Shown: positions 34,456 to 48,010 of the stretch, piece after piece | Layout: each line of letters begins with the position of its first letter | Position numbering within the stretch: position 1 is the first letter of the stretch | From: Protopterus annectens | Taxonomy: Eukaryota > Chordata > Ceratodontiformes > Protopteridae | Direction of reading: 5' to 3' | NCBI RefSeq assembly: GCF_019279795.1 | Contig: NC_056733.1 | Location: forward strand, 1,419,816,656 to 1,419,880,655 | DNA: 64,000 bases | Made by a program: the position numbers and the translations under genes | Notes under the pieces: generated by a model | What the model saw: only the letters and a program-made list of their open reading frames with translations | Told to the model about the DNA's origin: nothing | Database searches by the model: none

Positions 34456-34804
34456 CATATATTACCAGGTGTGCGGCCATGGCCAGTGATACCTTGTGTC
34501 GGTGATGTCCCTCTGTGCATGGGCATGGCCGTTGACATCCTGTATTGCCATGGTGGCCATCCAGGCAACGGATTTCCGTCTTCAACGTCAGGATGGATGC
34601 CTACCAAGTACACACTGGGTGACTATCTGGAAGGGTGTACTGTCTGTGGTGCATACTGTGTCTATGTATTGTTGTTGTAGTGCTCCATACATGTATAGTT
34701 GCCCCGAGTACTCCACTGCCGTGTGGTTGTATACGTCTACCATGGGACAGTACTATGTCTGATCGTACACTCTCTATACAATCCCTGCCGGCGTCCTGGC
34801 ATTT

Positions 34805-34937
34805 GCGGATGTTGACATGCACCTAGAAGAATGCCTGTGGGACTGCTGTGCTTAGTAATCTTGGTAGCGTGTTCTGTAAATGCGTCATGCTGTAGTGTGA
34901 TAGGGTAGTTAGGTGTAAGTTCGATTCCCAGCCCTGC

Positions 34938-35007
<70 letters not shown>

Positions 35008-35224
35008 CACATGCTCCCGTCCACCTGGGGACTCAGGTTATGCTTTTAGATGCTTCGCACGACAGATATATCCTGCTGATGTCTTTGCCTTTGCGGATGT
35101 TGACACCACATAGAAGAATGCCTGTGGGTCTGCTGTGTTTAGTAATCTCGGTAGTGCGTTCTGTAAATGAGTCATGCTGTAGTGTGATAGGGTAGTTAGG
35201 TGTAAGTTTGATTCTCAGCCCTGC

Positions 35225-35294
<70 letters not shown>

Positions 35295-35991
35295 CGCATG
35301 CTCCCATCCGCCAGAGGACTCAGGTTATGCTTTTAGACGCTTCGCAAGACAGATATATCCTGCTGACGTCTTTTCCTTTGAGCATGTTGACATGCACCTA
35401 GAAGAATGCCTGTGGGTCTACTGTGTTTAGTAATCTCGGTAGTGCGTTCTGTAAATGCGTCATGCTGTAGTGTGATAGGGTAGTTAGGTGTAAGTTCGAT
35501 TCCCAGCCCTGCCAAGTGTGTGTGTCTGTGTGTGCGCATGCTCCCGTCCGCCTGGGAACTCAGGTTATGCTTTTAGACGCTTCACACCACAGATATATCC
35601 TGCTGACGTCTTTTCCTTTGCAGATGTTGACACGCACCTAGAAGAATGCCTGTGGGTCTGCTGTGTTTAGTAATCTCGGTAGTGCATTCTGTAAATGCGT
35701 CATGCTGTAGTGTGATAGGGTAGTTAGGTGTAAGTTCGATTCCCAGCCCTGCCAAGTGTGTGTGTGTGTGCGCATGCTCCCATCCACCTGGGGACTCAGG
35801 TTATGCTTTTAGACGCTTTGCACCACAGATATATCCTGCTGACGTCTTTGCCTTTGTGGATGTTGACATGCACCTAGAAGAATGCCTGTGGGTCTGCTGT
35901 GTTTAGTAATCTCAGTAGCGCGTTCTGTAAATGCGTCATGCTGTAGTGTGATAGGGTAGTTAGGTGTAAGTTTGATTCCCATCCCTGCCAA

Positions 35992-36023
<32 letters not shown>

Positions 36024-36479
36024 ATGCTCCCGTCCGCCTGGGGACTCAGGTTATGCTTTTAGATGCGTCGCACCACAGATATATCCTGCTGACGTCTTTG
36101 CGGATGTTGACACGCACCTAGAAGAATGCCTGTGGGTCTGCTGTGTTTAGTAATCTCGGTAGCGCGTTCTGTAAATGCGTCATGCTGTAGTGTGATAGGG
36201 TAGTTAGGTGTAAGTTCGATTCCAAGCCCTGCCAAGTGTGTGTGTGTGTTTCCAGCTGCATGACAACAGTACATTGCTTTTACAGTATTCACTCACCATA
36301 ACATCTGTGCGGTGTCTTTGCCTTTGATGCCGCTGTCTACAGGCTAGACGTATGCCTGTCTGATTTCCATGAACTACTACTCACGGTTGCACGTTCTGTC
36401 ACTGTGTAATGCTGTTGTGTGGTACAGTGGTTACGTTCGTGTTCTGCTCACAACCCTGCCACGTGTGTGTGTCTGTGTA

Positions 36480-36480
<1 letters not shown>
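34805..36480 (+). repeat. Tandem array of tRNA-SINE-like units with (TG)n tails
   Basis: Six similar units and one diverged seventh. Each has the word CTAGAAGAATGCCTGTGG, then a segment ending in GTTCGATTCCCAGCCCTGCC, which matches a tRNA B box, followed by a (TG)n run of varied length and a CGCATGCTCC block. The diverged last unit (about 36385-36480) keeps TGGTACAGTGG, a good A box. Spacing is about 237-243 bp without TG expansion. Large TG runs lie at 34941-35002 and 35227-35290. Confidence 0.85.
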
Positions 36481-36562
<82 letters not shown>

Positions 36563-36567
36563 TTTTC
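36479..36567. repeat. (CT)n-(AT)n-(T)n microsatellite
   Basis: Short CT run, then about 30 AT units and a poly-T, at the end of the seventh SINE-like unit. Confidence 0.95.
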
Positions 36568-37079
36568 TGCCCATAACTCTGCTCTTGCATGGACAGCTGA
36601 CTGTTTCATGTATCGCATATTTGCATAGCTTTCACATACCAATGGGGTATGTTGCAAATCCCAACATTGTCCGTGCAACGTTCATGTTACGGGTGGTGTT
36701 ACACGCCCTTACAGCCATTTGCTGTATAGCTTGGCAGAATCTATCCTTGCTGTTACTCTCACTCTACTCGTACACGTCGGAGGCTTCATGTATCATGGCC
36801 TAGTTTTGCTGTGTGTATGTCTATTTGTGCTGTGTGCATGGCTGTGGGTATGTCCCACTATCATCATTTGTAAAGGTGACAGCCCTATAGGTACTTCATG
36901 TAAACTGCTGTGTCATTTGACATGTCAGCACATACCTGCGGACAGTACTGAACATCCTACTGCAGCGCTTTTCATACCTTCTGCGTTATCTTGCAGTCGA
37001 TAATGCTGTTTCCTCACACATGTATCTGTTTCTGATCATACCACTCCACCTCCTAGAGCAAACATCTGGACAAAGCCTT
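36568..37079. other. Harbinger interior, non-coding
   Basis: No recognisable gene or repeat family. Confidence 0.4.
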
Positions 37080-37345
37080 AACTGATAGTGAGACACATAG
37101 GGGCAGTATTTACATATTGCTCTTACAAACGTAGATAGTTGACACAATAATAGGTTTTGCATTAGTATGACTTTTCTGACGGATTTGGTGTCTTAAACTT
37201 ACATGTTTGTCATTATTTCATGACTTCAGTTCTCAGGAATTTGCCAGAATGGTACTGGTTTTACGTGGAACACACCAAACATATGAGGCAGAACTCTGCA
37301 CATTCTGCGTAAATCTGTACAGTTGCGGAGTATGTGTCTGATACA
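37080..37345 (+). repeat. Diverged direct repeat, copy 1
   Basis: Shares TAGGTTTTGCATT, a TGACTTTTCTG-type block and CATTCTGCG with a TCTG(T/G)ACAGTTG end with 40110-40360, in the same order. Identity is moderate. Confidence 0.65.
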
Positions 37346-40109
37346 AGATATCAACTTTCTGACACCAATACACACACTGTATGGTGGCATCACAGGCCAC
37401 ATGCCATTACATTTATATTGCAGGACACACCCACCCAGAGGGTTGTATTCCTCACACAGGCCAACAACTGCTTATCCACACTAATTAGTCTATCATGTAC
37501 CGTATGTGTACGCCGGTATTTGCGCTTTCCGTCAGTGGCAGAGCTCACGTACGAGTATGGGGGACTGGACATTGTAATGGTGACACTGCATGACACCCTG
37601 AGGGACACATTTCTTTTGAGTCTATTAACCTTCCACATTGACTTTCACAGGGCATACGTTGTCATTCATATTTGTACATGCGTATGACTTGTACATGTTT
37701 TGTCATTTGTCCTGACGTCTTTCTTCTCACCTGTCCACCTAGTATCTCTAGTTCTGTACATGTATTTTGGACAGGTTACCTTCATACCCCTAACCTGTAC
37801 ACATTATGGGTAAACGCCCTGACATTTGACCTTTGCTCTTGTTACATTTGTCATAGTAATGTGCCTTTCTGGTAAATTACTGGCAAGGCATTACGAACTG
37901 TGCAGTTAGATAATAGTGACTGACATTACTATGTCATGATTAGTAACACTCATAACATTCGTATTCCTGGCTACGCCAGTATTCTATCAACGTTCTGACT
38001 TTGTCTGGGGTATATCTAATATAGTCCCTATTTGTATTTCATGTACTATGCCTTAGTGCAGCTGTCGTATTCTGACAGTTTGCCAGGTATGGTTACCATC
38101 TTGGTCGCACGCATGTCCATCCATAATAATTGCCTACATGACACTGATATAGGGCCCTACATATTCCCACAATGGTTTACGCAATATCCAGTGGATGGTT
38201 TGCCCCATTATTGAGAATATAGGTGTGTGCTATACCCACATCACTCCCACGGGGCGGACCTAATAAATCTCTGCCAAACAACACCTAGGCCCATTTCTGC
38301 ATACCCATGATTCCCATACCTGACACCCCTCCACAGTACCCATTACACATGTTTAATGTGAGCGGTACTAAAGTGTGGAGACACTTATATGCACTCCCCA
38401 CTCTCCGGATATCATTTCGTACGTCATACATTCTATCGACACATGTGTCATTACCCTTGCACCTGCTACTGTTGCATGTACAGCTATATCGTATTTGCTG
38501 AGGTCACTTATTTTGCATCAATGACGGTTGACACTACATATGGATCAATTTTTCGGGTCCTTTAATGGACACCTATATGCATGTTTAAAGTGTAGAACTT
38601 GCTGGACTTTCACTTTCTGGCCAGTGGTTTGGAAAGCAGCGGTTTATTCACCTTTCGTGCATGTCTGTTTGTCTACCCATATTAGCTATGCCATGGCCTA
38701 TTTATGTACATATGTCATATCTACGGGACATATGTTTGTTGTGTATACATATATACATGTACAGTCCTCATTTCATAATTTGCTTTGGTTTACGTCTGTG
38801 GATTATGTCTATACACATATATCTATATCCATACCATACCTTTCCACAGATTGTCGCAGAATGTACAGCTGGTTGCCTCTTTATCTTCGGTGTGTTTTTC
38901 ATAACCTTGTGTCTATCTGGCAATGTAGTGACATTTCATTAAAGACTTACGTTGGGAAATACTGGCAAGCAGTTCAGGTTATGACTGCATACCCTTCAGA
39001 GAATCCATGCTACTGACACACCCGTTATTCTATCCACTTTCTATGTTTGTTCTGGCACATATCTGGGGTTTGTCCCTATTTGTACCGGTAGTTTGCATGC
39101 CTTTGTCCGGTTTCATATTTTATGGGGTTAACAGGTTTGAGCCATGTATATCTAACGTGGGGGAAACCGCATTCATTTACTATGCTGTGAGCGGATCACA
39201 CACGCACAGGCGCACTTGCATTTACATGTTGTGGGTTACATCTGTTTAATAAATGTGTGCTTGCACGGCCTTTCATACATCTGACCGTAACACTTACTTA
39301 TCTGTAGTCCGGTTTACGGACTGGTGTGAAACACACTGTTCACCTTTATGTATTTAACTGTGTGTACAGCACGAACGCATTCATTACACTTTACAGGGAT
39401 ATCTGCAGTGGTCGTAGGTCAACCGGGAATGCATTCACGTTGGACGGATGCCGGAAACAGTATTCTGTTGCTGTTCTGCTTCATTGATATGCATACCCAT
39501 AGTACTTAGCTACATCAACATACGCCTCACCACTTCACTTACAACACAGGCATCCATTCCCCTGCTGTGGGAAATGCGGTACTACATATTACACATTCCG
39601 TATTGCCTACTGCTGTGGACCCCAGCTGCATTGTTAATCACTCCGAGGATATGCAGAACACCAGGGCATATAGTCGTATCACATAGACGTTTCTGATTGT
39701 CAGGGTGTTCATGTAGTGATCTGGGTATGGGTTTGTCCGCCTGGTGAACGGAACTTCCCTGGCTGAGTTCAAATGTCAGATGAAGCATGTGGACAGGGAG
39801 CATCTCCCTATTATGAACATTTTACCTGTATTTATAGACACATGTGTTTGGGCACCTATCAGGAGCTTATTCTGTTGGCTGTACATATTATGGGTGGGGT
39901 TGTTATGGTCCATACTCCACGGTGGGGGGGGGGTTCCCATTCACATTTGACTATTACCTGTATTCATTCATACGGGGATTATTTTCTTGGACATGTTGTG
40001 ACTACAGGTATGCAGTTGTACATTACACAAATGTTATGGCTTGTTACTGTACATATGTACAGACCATTCCTCTCGACCTCTTTGAGCAACAAATCTGCGC
40101 AAACCCTAC
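37346..40109. other. Harbinger interior, non-coding
   Basis: Plus-strand frames up to about 160 codons occur, for example 38528-39016 and 37334-37687, but they have no family features and odd Cys/Tyr/His-rich composition. I take them as chance openings in TG/TA-rich DNA. Confidence 0.45.
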
Positions 40110-40360
40110 ATGATGGGGAGAGTAAGAGGGACACATTTTAACTAGTTTCCTGACAAGCTTATAACGTTGATAGAATACTAGGTTTTGCATTGTCATGACT
40201 CTTCTGCGGGATGTGGAGTGCTATACTTATTGCTCATTATTTTGTGACGTCAATCCACGCCTATTTACCGGACAGACGCAGGTTGTCGGAGGCACACAAC
40301 ACTATGAGCCAACACTCTGGTCATTCTGCGAATATCTGGACAGTTGAGTGATATGGTACG
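40110..40360 (+). repeat. Diverged direct repeat, copy 2
   Basis: Counterpart of 37080-37345, about 3.0 kb downstream in the same orientation. Confidence 0.65.
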
Positions 40361-43290
40361 AACCTCTGTAATACGCTGTTGTGTTCTGGCACAGCAGTAG
40401 CTCGGCATTAGGGACAGATGTCAGGACGTGCTGGCAGACAGTTGAGTTTCAGACTTCATACTCCAGACATTAATGCCATTGTGCAAACTGTCATTCTATG
40501 ATATATCTGTGTTTATCTATCCACATGGATATATTCCTGCTTGCACCTGTTATACATTCTACGGATCTCACTCCTCTGAGCTCTCCATACTCCTGCTCCT
40601 CTCTACCCTCCAGCTTAACCAGACTTAGCTAACACTCACGTGACTCCCAGTATGTCATTGTTGTACATTTCTGTATTACCACTACAAACTCGTCTTATTA
40701 TGCACATGTTATGCATGTGTATTTCCTGACTGTATGCCTTTTACTCTTGTATTTTACCTTTAACATTATGTAGCCTTTATTTCCTTGTATTGCTTGTGGA
40801 GCTTTTCTACCCGGGCCTCCGCTGTTACTGGGCACTTTTTCGCCCAGTGGACTTCCCGGGTACTCAGACTGCACATACATGAATAACTTCTAACAGCTAA
40901 CTTTGCATATTGTACCTGCTGTTGTACCTTTGTCTCATTTGTAGTCACGGCTCTGTCCAGATATCTAGCTCACACAGGTTGTCAGGTATGGTCTGTCACG
41001 CCGGCACACACTAGGTATCCCTCACACTTCATCAGGGTTCTCCTATTAATGTCAGGTGTCTTCCTCACCCTTCTGCTGTTTGCCACTATGCGAGTGTGCG
41101 ATATATTCTCCCGCATATTTGTGTGGGGACACGTGCGTCACGGGAAGGTGTTTTATCCTGGGTACTGGGTTATGCATGACCACTCAGGTCTGGACAGTGT
41201 CTTGGACCTGTACTTCATGTTCTGACTTGTGTCAAGATATGTACAGGATTGGACATCTTGTCGTCATACCCATGCTACTATTTACACAGGTTACTTATCC
41301 CGTAAGGGATATTCCAGAAATTGGACCCTTCCACACAGAAACGATATCGAAATGTATTTTGGCTTTATGAAAATGTGCAGGGGGTTTAACATGCAGGGAA
41401 TATATGGTTTGCTATCCTGACACTGCCTAGGGTGACAATACCTACTACATATGCGTAGGGGTCGGTATGTGTAGCTGTGTCTGCAACGGACCAGTGGGCC
41501 ACGCACGGGTGGATTTGGTGGACGTTCTGTTACGGGGCTGGGTTGTGTGATGTGGTGGGTATGCTGGGTAGCCCATTATGCAGCCAGGTGTGTTGCATTT
41601 GTTATGGCCAGTTCCATCAGGACCAACCTGTGGGTATGTGACGGTGACATATCTATACATTTTGATCGCACATTTACATGATACATATGTTTGTTTGATT
41701 GTGTTCTACACTATGGCCTGTCTGCTTGTCTTGCAGCTGTTTCTCCATGTGTTTGTGTTTATGTCCACTTCACCCGCTGCCTCCTCCTATACCTCTGGTT
41801 CGCCTTTTCTGCATACGACACAGTATCGCCTTTGCGGGTTTTACCATTACCCATCCACCCCTCACATGCAAATTACTCACATTCGATAGCTCACTACTTT
41901 TGTTGTTGGGCCATGACACGGCCAGAGTAGCACATTGACTGCCCTGCAGGTGTCGGGTATCTTTATGGTTGTGAGGACTACCCTGCCATGTTTGCTTCCC
42001 ACGTGCTATACCTCACACACATAGGTACACGCCCATACTTCACTTTCGTTACTTAGTTGGTATACCCGGGTACTACCCGTTCGGCTGTGTCACATACTAG
42101 TTTACTTCTACCGATGACTCCCGGGATTTGCAGACCTGTTGTACTCATTGGGGGGATGGCACCTTTTCTGATGTCCATGCTATTCCTTCCACATATCCGA
42201 CTGCTGTGGACAATGCCTCCCCACAGTCTAAGGTACTGTTTCCACCTTTTCAGTTGGCCACAATGTAACATTTGCAGTGGACTCAACACATTTTCCACGC
42301 CGACACATACCCACGGTCAGTTTGGCAGATAGAACTTACAACTCTTGCCTATATCTAAGCTTTAGTCTTGTAGCATTTCAGTGGCTTATTCTTTTTTTTA
42401 TGACATTTATGTAATATACATGTGGAGAACAACTGATTAATGCCACTATTACATGATGTCTGAGGGATAATTATGTCCTATAATCTCTGCACATTTGCCA
42501 TGTTTACATGCTTGTGTCAGGACACATCTGGCCGCAGCGGTACTGTCACTCGCAAAGTGGGACAGGTGGTATTCTTAGTCAATGCTACGGGTCATACTGT
42601 TCCTTTCGGCCTACATGTGTCCTTATTGTTGTAGCTGTTTCTATGCTCCTGATTCGTTTACATGTGTATTCTATTCCCTATCACATTTGTTATGTGGGAT
42701 ACAGACATACCTTTTGTATGTGACTATTACATCAATTGTGGGATATGATTCAGACATACAGTCACTACATATATCTACATTTCTCCTTGTGTATTTTGTT
42801 ATGGACACATCTGCACAGCTATGTACCCTCCCTCACATTATGGGTCAGCTGGTGACCCTTTCCATTGGGCTGGACGTACCTCCTGGCGGTGCCCTAGCAT
42901 ATGATATGTTTCACTTTCACATGGTATAGCTATAAACACTACGTTGGACCACGAGCATGTAGTTTTTCTGTCATTTGTTCAAGGGTAGGGACCTAATATC
43001 GCGCATTTGTGTTTGCTTCTTCATTTTCTGTTCGCAGGGACTATCGTGCATGCTTTGTATACGTTTCAGTCTCCACGGACACTGATAGGTGCGAGTATTA
43101 CTGCAGGCGGACTATACTATTCAGCAGTTTAGGTTGCTCATCGACAGCCGACATTGACACGCCTCCCTCCGCAATTTCGGTACGCCCCATGCACTCGCGC
43201 ACGTTTCCTATGCACGTGGCTGGGCTGCGCTTCATTAATATGCATATGGCGCTACTACTCCATATATACACCGCACGGCCGGCACAAGCC
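40361..43290. other. Harbinger right interior and subterminal DNA
   Basis: No gene with family features. The last 300 bp become CpG-rich and include an inner copy of the end motif (GCGCTTCATTAATATGC near 43228). Confidence 0.5.
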
Positions 43291-43310
43291 TTACACTGGC
43301 CTTGCGCCGA

Positions 43311-43328
43311 GCTTCATGAATCCGGGGG
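43311..43328 (-). repeat. Right terminal inverted repeat of giant Harbinger
   Basis: GCTTCATGAATCCGGGGG, whose complement matches the left end at 16 of 18 positions. It is followed by CAT (43329-43331), the same three bases as before the left end. Confidence 0.65.
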
Positions 43329-43331
43329 CAT

Positions 43332-43726
43332 GGCTAACCAGAGTCTTCTCAGTGCAATAAATCAGACCCCCTTTAAAGAAGGCACATGAGAATGTGCATT
43401 TTACCGCTTAAGAACATACACATATTCCAGATATATTGCTTCTGAATGCCCATTGACCTTTTAGTTTTTAAAATCTTTATTGAAGCAGTCATACCCCAGT
43501 AACTGTGGACATGACATATATTGTCCCTTTTGTGGGCTCATCAATACTGCATAATATAACTCTGAGGTTGCATAATAGTGGTGAAGGGGCAAAGTCCCCA
43601 ACCCCACTATAGTGTGATCTCAAACAACTAAATACTGTCACAATTAGGTTAAACAAATATAGAATAAGTACTCCCAAGGATTAGTCCATTTGATAAACTG
43701 AGTATTCAACAAAACTAAATGCCCCC

Positions 43727-43793
<67 letters not shown>

Positions 43794-44229
43794 TTGATTA
43801 CTCTGAATGTACCAGTAGAACCTTAAAAAGTAAGAAATGAAAAATCATAGGCATTCAGGAGTCTTGTAGCGGAAACTATTATGTCCTTAAGGAGTAATTT
43901 CCATATATGCCATGGGGATCCACTAGAGGAGGTCTGAGGCATTGCAAGGGAAAACATAAAGTTCTGTCCGTAGTAGTTGAGCCATTCTCCTTTTCAGTGA
44001 ATCCAAATTTAATGACAGGCTGGAATTTGACTTACCTAGCCAAGTGAACTTCATAAAACAGCTTCTCCACTAGCTGTTTTGGGTAGTTTTTGGTAAGAAA
44101 AGATCTTGTAAAAGTTGAGACTCTGTAAGAAAATGAGTGTCATCACTTACCAAACAGAACAGTCTAATGAACTGTCCTTTAACAATATTGCGCTTCATGA
44201 ATATATTTCTATATGAGGTTGGAGTGTCA
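43332..44229. other. Right flank, unassigned
   Basis: AT-rich sequence with no coding frame; contains the AT microsatellite listed next. Confidence 0.4.
43729..43790. repeat. (AT)n microsatellite
   Basis: About 30 AT units. Confidence 0.96.
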
Positions 44230-47050
44230 TGTCACACTTGATTCAATTCCACTTGTCTACCTTCTTCGATAGCTGTACCTGACTGCCACAGGTATTCTCT
44301 TACACAGTCCATTTGTCTGTTTGCTGGATGCCCTTGTTTCCTCTTGCCTTCTTCCTATCTGCCCCAAATCTTCTTCAACAAATTGTCTTCTGCTTTTCTG
44401 CACATATGCCTGAACCACTGTAATCTATTCTCTTTGACCTCCTCTGCAATTGGCGCTACTTTGGCTTCTGTTCTGATATCCTTATATCATTGTCTGTCCA
44501 TAGTTTGCATCTTACCACTCATTACTAGTGCTTCATCTCCATCACTTTTAGCTTCATCAACTGCTCTGCCTTCACTGCCCAAGTTTCTGTATCATACGGT
44601 AGTACTGGTCACACCACTGTTTTCTACACCTTACTTTTCAGCTTCTTTGGCATTCTTCTGTCATACACCATCCGTGACAGTCTGTGCCAGTTGGTGGCAT
44701 CTCCTCTGGTTCTAGCTTTGACCTGCTCATTCAGACATCCTTCTCCTCAACTAACCTTCTCAGATACTTGAAGCTGTTAACCTGTTTCACTATCTTCATT
44801 TCTATCTCAATTGTCACCTTCTTCTGATTTCTCCAATTTGCTGCCACTACAGCTGTCTTATCTGTAGTCAGTTTCATCCCATGTGCCTTCAGTTTTGCTT
44901 TCCATTCCGTTCCCCTGCCCTTTGCTGAAGTTCTTGCTCAGAGTCTGCCTGTAATGCCACATCATCTGCATACAGCAAGTCTGTTGACTTTCCCCCTCTA
45001 ATCTGTTTGCTAATGTAGTCCATCGCTAGTATGAACAGCAGTGGGCTCAGAGCTAAAACCTGATGCACACCTACTCCCACTGGGAACCTCTCTGTGAGAT
45101 GAAACACTGTTCATACTTGAGCCTTGAGTCCTTGTACATAGCCTACACTAATTCTACGAATAATTCTGGGACTTTAGACCACTACAAGGCTGTCAAAATC
45201 AGCTTTCATGGGACCTTGTCATATGCTTTCTTCAAGTCTAGGAATGCCCAGTTGGACTCTTTCCTCATTTCAAGCTTCTTCTCAACCATCTGTCTCACCA
45301 AAATCATCAGGTCTGTTGAGCTGCATCCTGATCTGAATACAAACTGCTCATCTCCCATCTTACTTTCTACTACACTCTGTATTCATTTATCAATCACCCT
45401 TTCCAGAACTTTAATGCAGTGTGACAGGAGTGTGATACATCTGTACTGCCCACTGTTGTGAATTTTCCTTTTGTTCTTGAGCACTTGCACTAGTATACTT
45501 ATTCTCCAGTCATCTGGGATACACCTTTTCTCCATACTGCTATGACTACCCTCAGAAGCTATTTCTCCCCTATCTCACCCAAAATATTTATCATATCTGC
45601 TGTGAGCCCATCTGAGCCTGCTGCTTTCCCTGACTTCATTTTCCTTAATGCCGTTCCTAATTTTTCTATGGTTCGCTCCTCGTCTTCTTTTACTTAGGCT
45701 GTGCCTGAGGCAGTACAGCTTCTGTAGGGTTGTCTTCATTCAAAAGCTGCTGGAAATACTCCTTCCATCTCCTTTTGCCGTTCTGTGGACTGGTGAGCAG
45801 GTTGTTGTTGGCATCCCTTATGAAGGGTATCTATCTTCTTTGTCATTCTGTCTTTGCCTTGCACCTTGATATTTTTTTTGTGCTATCAACTGACTTACTT
45901 TCCAGTGGCTGGTAGAGTGCATCTGATGACTTGTTGGTTGCTATTGCAACTCCTCTGTTAGCCTCTTTGTTAGCCATCCAATATTCCTTCTTAGCCTGGT
46001 CTGTCTTTTCTACCTCCCACATTTCTCCTGCACTCCTTATTTCTTTTGATGACTTCCTGAACTTTTGTAATCCACCTCCAGCTGTCCTTATTTACCCATT
46101 TCCATACCTGGCTTGGCCACATACCTGTTCTATGGTCTTCACACATGCTATTTTGAGGTGATTTCACTCTTCTTCAACTCCATCTATTTCCTCTTCTTCC
46201 TGAGGTGCTAGAGCCCTGAGTATTTCCTTGAACTCTTGTGGTTTCTCTCCAATCAACTTCCAGGTCTTCAGCCTAGTCTCTGTTGACCTCAGAGCCTTTT
46301 CTGACCACTGCTTGCAAGTGATTGTGGCAACCAGTGAATTATGCTGTGGCTGAATGCTTCACAGGGGATGACTTTGCAATCACTGGTTATACCCCGTTGC
46401 CCTTTCCTTACTAGTAGGAAGTTTACATGAGTTCCATGTTGGCCACTGTTATATGTGATCTTGTGACTGTCTTTCTTGCTGAATTATGTGTTGATCACCT
46501 CAAAACATTTGCCAGACAGAAGTTTAGAATGCCCTTTCTTCTTTATTCCTGTTGCCCCCACCCATGTGGACCCTGGCACTCCTCATACCCTGTTCCATCT
46601 ATCCTGATGTATATATTCAGGTGACTCATTATCAATACCAACTCATGTTGTCCAGATTTATCTAGTAGGTTCTGCAACTACTGAATGAATGGATTCTTTT
46701 TCTCACAATCAAAACCCTGCTGTGAGGCATAGGCAAACATTATGAATAACACCCTATCCTTACACTGGAATCTAATTGCCATGCATCTGTCACTAATTCT
46801 CATGACATCTCTCAGTGGCTTCTGAAGCCTCTCTCTCACCACAATTCCCACACCATTTCCAGTCTGTCCTCCTACTGAGTGGTAGACTCTGGATCTCAAG
46901 CTAAGTGGCTTTGCTGCACTGCCCTTCCATATTGTCTAGCCTTACCATCATGTCATCCACTTCCAAGTTCTGTGCTATCAGTGAACCTACACTGTGTGTA
47001 GCAATTCTTTGTTCCTGTTTGACAGGTTGATTGGTTTTACATCCAGCTTT
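44230..47050 (-). pseudogene. RTE-type LINE, broken
   Basis: On the minus strand the order from 47 kb downward is endonuclease, RT and C-terminus. The endonuclease part (46899-46678) has NGVGIVVRERL and RISDRCMAIRF. The RT part (45107-44889) has FPVGVGVHQ, ALSPLLFILAMDYI and LLYADDVALQADSEQEL, a signature of the RTE clade. The end near 44250-44350 encodes an RTE-like tail (QMDCVREYLWQSGTAIEE). Many stops and shifts separate these pieces, so the copy is dead. The 5' limit near 47050 is approximate. Confidence 0.8.
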
Positions 47051-47204
47051 TGTTCAACAGAGCTATCCCAGGTAACCCAAGCTGGTAACTGGACACTGGC
47101 CAGCCAGTAGTGGGAACATGACTGAAATCATCTAAAGCCAGTTTTTACACCATCAAGGAGCTATCCCTGATACAGCATGCAGCCTGTGATCCTTGTTCTC
47201 CTGT

Positions 47205-47490
47205 ATTAAGGATACTATGCACCACAGCTGATGCCCAAAGCACTTAGTTTTCACAGCTCTTCTCACTATAGGCATCATCTAGAGTCTGTGCTGCTGCCCA
47301 TAGCTCCAGTTTTGGGTGACTGTGAGCTGGAAATGCTCAGCATGTGTTTTGAGAGGATGGAGGAAGTCCACTGAGACACAGGGAGGACATGCAAACTCCA
47401 TACAGGCATTGGCCAGAGGTGAGAGTCAAAGCTTGTATCTTGTGCATAAGAAGCTAAGACCTTAACCATTATGCCAACTGTTCTCCCAAG
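47205..47490 (-). repeat. V-SINE-like SINE with tRNA-like head
   Basis: On the minus strand it starts with a tRNA-type A box (TGGCATAATGG) followed by TTAAGG, then a degenerate B box. The central domain follows (GGAGTTTGCATGTCCTCC, then CAGTGGACTTCCTCC). Same family as 1990-2300. Confidence 0.7.
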
Positions 47491-47639
47491 GTTGCACATG
47501 CAATACTCTGCAAACTGTGCTATTCTCAAAAGCATAATTTGTTTCAAGAGTAAAGATAGTTCTACACTTTGCTACAGAACTAGGCTCAGTAGCTCAGTCT
47601 GTTAAATGCCTTGCATGCAATACATTTTATCCACAAAAT

Positions 47640-48010
47640 ATAAACAGTACCAGAATTACCCATTCTAAAGACTTAAACCTTGCCTGTGATATAAATAGGA
47701 CCTGCTGGAGAGATAGATATGTATCCTAGAGACTAGCCCGCCTATAGAACAGGCTCCCCATCCATGTTAAGCAGAGTTCCTCCCTAACCCAATTTAAGTG
47801 CAACTTGGACAATTGGATGGGAAATTGGAAATTCATCCCTGGTTTGGCACCTATGTCTCTAATCCAAAGAAGTAACCTGTAAATGGTTCATCTCCCAGGC
47901 CCATGTTTACACTTATCAAGGGTATCAGACTTTTTAGAGATTTGGGATCCATGGCTAGGCTTAAAAAGGCCCTTGTGGTTGTTAGCCTAGTAAACACCTA
48001 TGAACCTATT
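47640..48010 (+). pseudogene. CR1 LINE 3' end fragment
   Basis: The plus strand encodes words matching the C-terminus of the CR1 at 50.2-52.3 kb: TCWRDRYVS, SSSLTQFKCNLDNWMGNWKFIPG. The 3' UTR follows (TAGGCTTAAAAAGGCCC, GTTAGCCTAGTA) and the tail ACCTATGAACCTATT. It is 5'-truncated, as is usual for CR1. Confidence 0.75.

Noticed and set aside
33855-34458. Long minus-strand open frames (133 and 198 codons) with repeated words
   Set aside because: They are by-products of a tandem repeat whose 153-bp length is a multiple of three; both overlapping frames look equally open and no domain is present.
34941-35290. CRISPR-like regular repeats with varied spacers
   Set aside because: Units are about 240-290 bp with TG microsatellites and tRNA-like boxes in a eukaryotic context; not a CRISPR array.
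38528-39016. 162-codon plus-strand frame
   Set aside because: No family motif, odd residue composition, and several similar overlapping frames nearby; consistent with chance openness.
44344-45461. Plus-strand frames over the RTE region
   Set aside because: They are antisense to clear RTE reverse transcriptase motifs on the minus strand.
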